From the NCBI RefSeq assembly GCF_014287875.1, contig NZ_JACOPN010000002.1, positions 349,150 to 413,149 on the forward strand: a stretch of 64,000 bases of DNA, written 5' to 3'. The number at the start of each line of letters is the position of its first letter. Position 1 is the stretch's first letter. Positions 24,464 through 32,700 of this stretch are shown here, in pieces. Below the pieces are notes generated by a model. It was not told the origin of the DNA. It did no database searches and saw only the letters and a program-made list of their open reading frames with translations. The position numbers and the translations under genes were made by a program. The DNA comes from Flintibacter faecis. GTDB lineage: Bacteria > Bacillota > Clostridia > Oscillospirales > Oscillospiraceae.

Positions 24464-25056
24464 AAAAGTACCTCCAAATACTGTCGTAAAATTTTTTCCA
24501 CCTTGAACATCCCAGCATATTGCATTAAAGCTCGCAGGTTCTTATCTTTTCTACGGGCATACGCTTTCAGTGCTCCCTGAAAGGTCTGAATTTCAATTCT
24601 GCTACGGCTTCTGAGCAAATCACAGATCGTTCGCTCCATATCATAAACCGGCACAGTATGCCCGAACGGAGTTTTCGCTGTTGTAAGTCCTACATCATGT
24701 AAGTCTGCTTTAATCGTAAAAACTTGAATGCCTTCTGCTTTCATTTTGCTTGGATTGCATCCAGTTTTGACCGTAACTGTATATTCTATTGGTTCACGGT
24801 CTGTCAGATCGTGAAAAAATAAAGCTGTTTCATGTGAAAATACTGCTTGTTCAAATCGCAAATGAAGCAGATACATGGCATCCACCCAGGAATCTTTGGA
24901 CAGATAAATCCCATGTGCGACTCTATCCAAATCTCGTGAACGCACATAATCATAAAATACCGGCTTTGAAATTCCAGAAGATACGACCTGCGATGTTCGC
25001 AGCATTCCTTCTTGTGCTGTTAGCATCTGATCCAGCTGTTCAAATTGTCCCATCAT
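24460..25056 (-). CDS. abiEi: AbiEi-type antitoxin/repressor
   Basis: A 198-residue protein. Residues about 10-60 form the winged helix-turn-helix (MLRTSQVVSSGISKPVFYDYVRSRDLDRVAHGIYL); the rest has the usual AbiEi C-terminal order with FSHETALFFHDLTDREP and VYDMERTICDLLRSR. AbiEi antitoxins repress their promoter and prevent toxin action without direct complex formation. A promoter with an overlapping palindrome stands 17 bases upstream, as expected for autoregulation. ATG after GGAAGTGACATG; the second Met is equally possible. Confidence 0.85.
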   Translation of the reverse strand: MMGQFEQLDQMLTAQEGMLRTSQVVSSGISKPVFYDYVRSRDLDRVAHGIYLSKDSWVDAMYLLHLRFEQAVFSHETALFFHDLTDREPIEYTVTVKTGCNPSKMKAEGIQVFTIKADLHDVGLTTAKTPFGHTVPVYDMERTICDLLRSRSRIEIQTFQGALKAYARRKDKNLRALMQYAGMFKVEKILRQYLEVLL

Positions 25057-25072
25057 GTCACTTCCTTTCGTA

Positions 25073-25106
25073 CTAATATTATATTCAATATTAGTTCAAA
25101 AGTAAA
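25073..25106 (-). promoter_or_regulatory. abiE promoter with overlapping operator palindrome
   Basis: On the minus strand, -35 TTTACT (25106-25101) and -10 TATAAT (25083-25078) are 17 bases apart. A perfect 8-base palindrome CTAATATT / AATATTAG (25073-25080, 25087-25094) covers the -10 box, a natural place for AbiEi binding. Confidence 0.7.
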
Positions 25107-25178
25107 GTCGTGGATATAAAATTCCTTTTCCCAAATTTAACAGACGGTGTCTGGCATTTTTATGGTTTTGCGTATTTT

Positions 25179-25478
25179 TTATCCATAAACCCAATCCTGA
25201 ATGGCAAATTTCAAACTCTGCACCTTGCCCAGTAGCCAGATTGCAGCCAGCGGCAGCCCCATCGGGCTAATCAAAAATGCCATAACCAGCAAAATCACAC
25301 CATTCTGCGGGGAATAGGTAATAAGCACAGCCACGCCAAGCAGAGCAATTACAGTGCTGAGCAGACCAAGCACCAGACCGGATATGTAGATCAGCCCCGT
25401 GCAGAGCCAGACAAAAAGCGTCAGCACCAAAATGACCGGTGCAGTTATAATCATCAAAAGCCCTTTCAAAATCTTCAT
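25179..25478 (-). CDS. CD1845-type membrane protein
   Basis: A 99-residue membrane protein with three or four hydrophobic segments (residues about 5-30, 31-50, 52-70, 70-85). The sequence type (MKILKGLLMIITAPVILVLTLFVWL start, ending AIQDWVYG) is that of the CD1845 family carried by Tn1549-like elements near mobC and the relaxase. Role in transfer unknown. ATG after AGGAGGAAATAAC. Confidence 0.75.
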   Translation of the reverse strand: MKILKGLLMIITAPVILVLTLFVWLCTGLIYISGLVLGLLSTVIALLGVAVLITYSPQNGVILLVMAFLISPMGLPLAAIWLLGKVQSLKFAIQDWVYG

Positions 25479-25560
25479 GTTATTTCCTCCTTGCAGCGTT
25501 CTTGGTATCTTTTCTAATCATATTATCCGGCATGGGCAGGCAAAAGACAAGGATACCGAT

Positions 25561-25613
25561 AAAAAGAAAAAGCGGAGAGAGGAGCAGCGAAGTAATGCCG
25601 TTCCTCCCTCCGC
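25561..25613 (-). terminator. Intrinsic terminator after mobC
   Basis: Leftward, GCGGAGGGAGGA pairs with TCCTCTCTCCGC (25602-25613 with 25572-25583) around an 18-base loop and is followed by TTTTTC-TTTTT. It closes the long backbone operon behind mobC. Confidence 0.8.
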
Positions 25614-25633
25614 AAATGGAGTATCTATCCCTG

Positions 25634-25972
25634 TTATAAAAGTTTGGAAAGCTGGGTAATGATTTCCTCTACGCCCTCCCATAACTGTTCCTGCCGCTGG
25701 GATATATCCTCCAAGTCAGCATCATAAACCCGCCCAGTCTCATGCACTTTACGGGTCAGCTGGTTTAAGTTGTTGCTGTTTCGGCGCATCAGGGAAACAA
25801 GCTCCTTCAGCTCCGGCAGCTCCAGCTTGACTACATACCCATCCAGCGCCATTTTTCTTAGATAGGCTTCACGGTTGGAGGTTCCAAACTGAGACATTTT
25901 TTGCTCAATCACAGCAAGCTCCTCCGCTGAAACTCTAAAGTTTAATTGCATATCCCGCTTACGCTTTGCCAT
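25634..25972 (-). CDS. mobC: MobC relaxosome accessory protein
   Basis: A 112-residue protein with an N-terminal ribbon-helix-helix (KRKRDMQLNFRVSAEELAVIEQKM, with the YLRKMALDGYVV helix) and a C-terminal helical part carrying RRNSNNLNQLTRKVHETG, the MobC signature. It helps the relaxase melt and bind oriT. It follows the DUF3848/3849 gene with a 2-base gap. Confidence 0.85.
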   Translation of the reverse strand: MAKRKRDMQLNFRVSAEELAVIEQKMSQFGTSNREAYLRKMALDGYVVKLELPELKELVSLMRRNSNNLNQLTRKVHETGRVYDADLEDISQRQEQLWEGVEEIITQLSKLL

Positions 25973-25974
25973 GG

Positions 25975-26793
25975 TTATCTCTCCGGTCCCTGTTTCTTCG
26001 GGGCGGCAGGCTTATGGGCAGGCAGTTCCTGCTTGAGCTTATCCCGTACAGAGGGGCGGGACGGTTGTATCTTTTCTCCCTGAGTACGGCTGCGCTGCTG
26101 TTCTTCTCGCACCAGATCAATAAAGCCATCCAGCACAGCAGGGTGGCTGTTCAGGACATAACCACAACGGACGGTTTCGGGATTATCGTTGGGAATGGTC
26201 TTGGCCCATTCCTTATTGCGTCGGGAGTAACGCCCATCCCAGTCCTGAAGCTGGACGGTGTTGGCAAGGACCAGCGCCACACGCTCCATGCCATAGGTCT
26301 CGATCACACCCTTTGCCGCATCGTGACTGAGATACATTCCGTCGAAGTGTTCCCGCACCGCCGCTTCAATGGACTCCTTGCATTGGAGATTTGCATTGTT
26401 GGAAACCCGGTACTGCTCCAGTTCCCTATGTTCTCTCGCATAGGCGGCAGAGTGGGGATAGACCGGTGTTGTTCGCAGTTCCTCTTTAGCTCTGCACACA
26501 TCGTCGGCACGGTTCTCAATACTGTCCCGGATCACATCCATATAGCCGGTCTCCAGCTTTTCAAAATAACGGTACACATCCGCCAGCGGAGAGGGAGATT
26601 CCAAAAGTGCCTGGGCCTGGACATCAGTCAGCTCCAGTTCCTCCATCGCCATCACAATGTCCTCACGAACCGTGTACTCATAGGTGTGGTGCAGGATTTC
26701 TTCCGGGGGCTGGCTTTTCAGCCAGTCCCTGTATTTGTCCTGCTCGGCAGCCATCTTTTCATAAAGGGCTGTATTTAGATCGTTGGTATTCAT
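25975..26793 (-). CDS. DUF3848/DUF3849 protein
   Basis: A 272-residue soluble protein: DUF3848 (about 1-95, DLNTALYEKMAAEQDKYRDWL...) followed by DUF3849 (about 105-240, TPVYPHSAAYAREHRELEQYR ... VALVLANTVQLQDWDGRYS). Both are almost exclusive to conjugative elements of this family; function unknown. ATG at 26793 follows GAGGAGGTGCGATAAC, which itself holds the stop of the giant methylase-helicase gene, so translation is coupled. The tail is basic and Pro-rich. Confidence 0.8.
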   Translation of the reverse strand: MNTNDLNTALYEKMAAEQDKYRDWLKSQPPEEILHHTYEYTVREDIVMAMEELELTDVQAQALLESPSPLADVYRYFEKLETGYMDVIRDSIENRADDVCRAKEELRTTPVYPHSAAYAREHRELEQYRVSNNANLQCKESIEAAVREHFDGMYLSHDAAKGVIETYGMERVALVLANTVQLQDWDGRYSRRNKEWAKTIPNDNPETVRCGYVLNSHPAVLDGFIDLVREEQQRSRTQGEKIQPSRPSVRDKLKQELPAHKPAAPKKQGPER

Positions 26794-26794
26794 G

Positions 26795-29700
26795 TTATCG
26801 CACCTCCTCATGCTGTTTTGGCTTCTTGTCTGTACTGCGGGGCGGCACCGGGCGTTTCAGATGGTCCAATACCGAAGGCCGTGTGCTTTTGGCAACGACA
26901 GCTTCATCGTGTGCCGGTCCCTTTCCGTCGATGTTGAGCAGGGTATCCAGCTCCACCAGACGGGCGTTTTTGCTTTTTAGTTCTTCTTCATAAAGGAATG
27001 GCTTTCCAACTTCCTCCTTTGCCGCAGCCTGCTGCTGATAGAGGTTATCCATCTGGGCCTTTGCCGCCTCCAGACGCTGCGGCATCTGGGCGAGGGCATT
27101 GTCGATACGGGTAAGATTTCCGCGAGGGTCTGTACCAAGGGTTGCCCTGTGGGTCATCTGTCCTTTTAGCAGGAGCGTATATTCCTGTTTCCAAGCGGAA
27201 AATTCCACAGACATGGCATAGCCCCGGTAGCTGCCGATCTGCACCGGATCGGAGGTTTTGACCTCCTTGCAGGCATCCAAAAGGGCAGCACCGGCGTTCT
27301 CCTTATCGGTCAGCAGATCTCCACGAATCTCCATACCGGCAAAGCCGTCCTCCGGGTGCGGGTGAGCTGCCAAAACCTCCAGGTCAGATTCAAAGCCTTT
27401 GATAAAGCCCTTGTGCTTTTCAATCTCCTCCGGGAAATATTTGAGCAACTGATCCTCCAAGCGGTACTGCTTACTCTGGTGGTCGGCTTTCATCAGCTTC
27501 AGGCGGGATACCTCCACATCCAGATCCATACGCTCTTTGATACGGGGGTCTCCGGCGCACAGAGCCTTGATCTCGGCAAAGGAAAGCGCCGTTTCATCCA
27601 CATCATCGCAGGAGCGCACCGGCGATTTAGAAGTCATGATCTGGCTGATGAATTTCTGCTTATTCTCCACTGTCTGCCAGAGGTATGCGTCGAAAGTTCC
27701 CTCGGTCACATAGCGATACACATGGACAAGGGGATTCTGGTTGCCCTGGCGCTCGATACGGCCCTTGCGCTGGGCAAGGTCTCCCGGTCTCCACGGACAG
27801 TCCAGGTCATGAAGTGCCACCAGACGGTCCTGCACATTGGTGCCTGCGCCCATCTTGGCGGTGCTGCCCATAAGCACACGCACCTGACCGGTACGGACTT
27901 TGGAGAACAGCTCCTTTTTCCGCACCTCGGTATTGGCTTCATGGATAAAAGCGATCTGGTCGGCAGGCATCCCCTGGGCAATGAGCTTCTGACGAATATC
28001 GTCATACACCGTAAAGGCCGGTTCCTGCTCCGGCAGAGGTACAGCGCCTTCCAGTGCGTGAAGCAGTGGATTATCCAGCGTTTTCGCCGCCTTGCTTGCA
28101 GGAGCTTTTGCCTGCGGGGTAGAAATATCACAGAACACCAGCTGGGTTAATTTATCAGCCTCGCCATCCCGCCAGATCTGCATGATGTTCTCTACGCATT
28201 GATTGACCTTTGTTCCGGGTTCGTCCGGCAGCATCTGGTTGACGATCCTCTGGTCCAGCCCCAGTTTACGGCCATCCGAGGTAATCTTGAGCATATTGTC
28301 CTGGGACGGGTCAACGGTTCCGCTGTGTACCAGCGATGCGCGCTCCGAAAGGTCCTTGACCATTTCCTGCTGATGTTCGGTAGGCTGCGCCACGATGTTG
28401 TGGTATTCCACTTCCGGGGTAGGCAGATTCAGCTGGTCGGCAGTCTTAATGTCCGCCACTTCTTTGAACAGGTTCATCAGCTCCGGCAGGTTAAAGAACT
28501 TGCTGAATCTCGTTCTTGCCCGGTAGCCGGTGCCTTCCGGTGCCAGCTCCAATGCTGTGACGGTCTCCCCAAATCGGGAAGCCCAACAGTCGAAGTGGGT
28601 CATGTTCAGCTCTTGCAGGCGTTCATACTGAAGATAACGCTGCATGGTGTAAAGCTCGGTCATGGAGTTGCTGACCGGGGTGCCGGTGGCAAAGATCACA
28701 CCACGATTTCCGGTGATCTCGTCCATATAGCGGCACTTGGCAAACATATCGGAGGATTTCTGCGCGTCCGATGTGGAAAGACCAGCCACATTCCGCATTT
28801 TTGTGTATAGAAACAGGTTTTTATAGTTGTGGGCCTCGTCCACAAACAAACGGTCCACACCCAGCTGCTCGAAGGTTACCACATCGTCTTTTCGCCCCTC
28901 GGCTTGCAGCTTTTCCAGTCTGGCTTCCAGAGACTTTCTGGTACGCTCCAGCTGCTTGACGGTAAAACGCTCGCCGCCGCTGGCCTGCACCTCTGCGATG
29001 CCCTCGGTGATCTCGTCGATCTGCTCATAGAGAAGCCTTTCCTGACGCTCCCGGCTGATGGGGATACGCTCAAACTGGCTGTGTCCCATGATGATGGCAT
29101 CATAATCACCCGTCGCAATACGAGCGCAGAACTTCTTTCGGTTATGGGTCTCAAAGTCCTTTTTGGTGGTGACTAAGATATTGGCGGAAGGATAGAGACG
29201 CAGAAACTCCGACGCCCACTGCTCTGTCAGATGGTTTGGAACCACAAAGAGAGATTTCTGGCACAGTCCCAGGCGTTTGGCTTCCATCGAAGCAGCTACC
29301 ATTTCAAAAGTTTTGCCTGCGCCTACTTCATGTGCCAACAGGGTATTTCCTCCATACAGCACATGGGCAATGGCGCTTTTCTGGTGTTCCCGCAGGGTAA
29401 TGGCCGGGTTCATGCCTCCAAAAGTGATGTGGCTGCCATCATATTCACGGGGACGGGTAGAGTTCATTTCCTCGTTGTACTGGCTCACCAAAGTCTGGCG
29501 GCGCTCCGGGTCTCTCCAGATCCAGTCCCTAAAGGCTTCCCGGATCGCCTGCTGTTTTTGAGCCGCCAGGGTGGTCTCCTTGGCATTCAGCACGCGGCGC
29601 TCTTTTCCGTCTGCATCCTCTATGGTGTCATAGATACGGACATCCCGCAGGTTCAGGCTGTCCTCTAAAATCTTGTAGGCGTTGGCGCGGCTGGTTCCGT

Positions 29701-32700
29701 AGGTGGTATAAGCTGTCACATCGTTGTAGGATACAGAAGATTTCCCCTTGATCTGCCATTCAGCGGTAAAGGACGAATAGTTGACCTCGATACTGCGTTG
29801 GAGATAAAACGGGGTATTAAAGGTCTCATACATAAACTGCTGGATATATTCCTTGTCAATCCAGGTAGCGCCCAGACGCACCTCGATCTCCGACGCATCC
29901 AGGTCTTTGGGCTGGGCGGCGGTAAGGGCTTCCACATTGACTGCATAAACCTGGTCCTGCTGTGCCGCCCGCTGCGCCTGACGCAGTTTGCGGCGTACAT
30001 TGCCGGAGAGGTATTCATCAGCAGTCACATAATGGGGCGTTCCGTCCTGCTCCAACTGTCCCGGTACACGGAAGATTACGCCTTGCAGCTCTCCGGCCAG
30101 TTCTTCTTTTGTTTTTCCGGTAAGCTGGCTCATATAGCTCATATCCACGCAGGCTTTTTCCGAGATAGACACCGCCAGTGCTTCACTTGCCGTATCCACC
30201 ACAGCCACCGCCTGATGGGGCTTGATGGTCCGTTTGGTGAACATATCCGCCTTGCGCTCCAGCTTTCCGTCCTCGTCGATGACTTCCAGCGCACAGAGCA
30301 GGTAATAGGAAGAATCGTCTGCATAGGCCAGACGGTTTGCACGGTCATTGATGAGACCGTATTTGGCCGAAAAGCTGTCATAGAGCCGGTTCAGTTCCGA
30401 CTGCTTCTCCCGAATGGTGCTGTCCGGAACCGCTGCATCCATCTGAAGGTCGATCAGCTCCTGCACACAATCACGCAGTCCCACAAGACCTTTCACACGG
30501 GCTTCGGCGGTAGCGTTGAGGTCAGGGCGCACCATACGGCTGTTTTCCCGGTAGTACACCTGCCCGTCTACAATAGCATAGGAATAGTTCTTCACATTAG
30601 GGTCGGCAGGAATGGAGGTGTCAATGGCTTCGCCTTCGCCCAGCTCCGGCAGCTCTGCCTCCTGATAAGTGCCATGAATATACTTTACCGCATCATGCAG
30701 CTGGTCGGAAAGCTCCAGTCCCTCGATAGGGTTCACGGTGTAGTCCATGCCATGAGCAGTGCTTACCGGCTCCTGCCTGCCCAGCACCATTTCCGGGTGG
30801 TCGATAAAATACCGGTTGATGGCAAACCCGTCCTCCGTCTGTCCGGTCTGGGTCCATTCCGGCACGATGTCCAGCGGGCGATCCCGCTTTTGGAGGAAGA
30901 TGATGTCCGATACCACCTCGGCACCGGCATTCTTTTTGAACGCGTCATTAGGCAGACGGATAGCTCCCAGCAGCTCGGCACGCTGGGCAAGATAGCGGCG
31001 CACGGTGGAATCCTTGGCGTCCATGGTATAGCGAGAGGTCACAAAAGCTACCACACCACCGGGACGCACCTGGTCCAGTGCTTTGGCGAAAAAGTAGTTG
31101 TGAATACTGAAATTCAGCTTGTTGTAGGCTTTGTCATTGACCTGATACTGGCCAAAAGGTACATTGCCGATGGCAAGGTCAAAGAAGTCACGCCTGTCGG
31201 TGGTCTCAAAGCCGCCTACTGTGATGTCCGCCTTGGGATAGAGCTGCTTTGCGATGCGCCCGGAAACAGGGTCCAGCTCCACGCCATACAGACGACTGTT
31301 TCGCATTTCCTCCGGCAGCATACCGAAGAAATTGCCCACACCCATAGATGGCTCCAGAATATTTCCGGTCTCAAATCCCATACGGCCCACCGCTTCATAG
31401 ATGGCCTGAATGACCGTAGGACTGGTGTAGTGGGCATTGAGGGTGGAACTTCTGGCTGCGGCATATTCCTCCGGGGTCAGCAGCTCTTTCAGCTGAGCAT
31501 ACTCGGAAGCCCATGCCGGTTTCTCCGGGTCAAAGGCATCGGCAAGGCCACCCCAGCCCACATAGCGGGATAGAACCTCCTGCTGTTCGGGGCTTGCCTG
31601 CTGTCCAGCAGCTTCCAGCTCTTTCAGCAAACGAATGGCATTGATATTTGCCTGAAACTTGGCTTTCGGACCGCCTTCGCCCAAATGCTCATCGGTAATA
31701 CGGAAGTTCTGTGCATTGCGGCGCAGGTTAGCCTTGTATTCCTCATAGGAGGCTTCTTCGGCAGCTTTGGCATTGGGAAAGGTCTGCCACTGGCCATTGA
31801 CCTGAATGGAAACCGGGTGTTCGTCCAACACCTCCTCAAAGGTTTTCTCCGGCTCAGTCACAGGGGCTGGTGGCTCCGGCTCCTCAATATGCAGCCGTTC
31901 CACCACCACATCATAAGGCAGATTGTTCTTATCGCCCGGATAGACGGCCACAGTCTCGGAATGGAAGGTCGGGGATTCGGTAGCCGGTTGGGGCTGTTCC
32001 TGTCCAAAGCCATCCAGCTGACGGGCGTACATCCCGCGCAGCAAAGGTGCAACCTCATCCCAGCGGAAATACAGCATAGCCAGACGCTTTTCCTCTGCAT
32101 CCATGACTTCCAGCTCTATGCCCTGTGCCGTGGTACGGTAATCGGCAATATCGCCAGTCTCCAGATTCAGTGTCTCGATCTCACCGGAATAGGCTCTGCT
32201 CAGCCAGTAGGCAATCTCACTGTTGCTCCTGCCGGATTGCAGCAGCGTGGAAACCTGTTTTTTATCTGCTTCATCCATCAGTCCATGGGACAATACATCC
32301 CGCAAGTCCTGATCTGCCTTGTCCGGGTCAATGGGAAGAAGCTCGGTATAGTAAGCATTGCGGCGGTCTGCCCGAAGCAACTGCTCGAACTGTTCTTTGC
32401 GCTCTGCCCGATAGATGGGATATACCATGCCGGTGGGCAGAAGCTGTACGGTGTCCTCCCGCAGCTCGGTGATCTGATAGGCGTCATCCTCGATATACAC
32501 GGTATCGCCCACGGCATAAACCGGGGCGGCAGGGTCATAGGAGGTTCTTTGTGGAATGGGGCTGCGAACGGCATCATATTCCTCATCGGAAATGGAAACT
32601 TCGGAAGTCTGCTCTGTCTCGGCAGCTGCGATCTGCTCTGCATCCGACATCACCTGCTGGATAAACGGGTCATTGTCCAGTTTTTCCGGGTCTGCCACCT

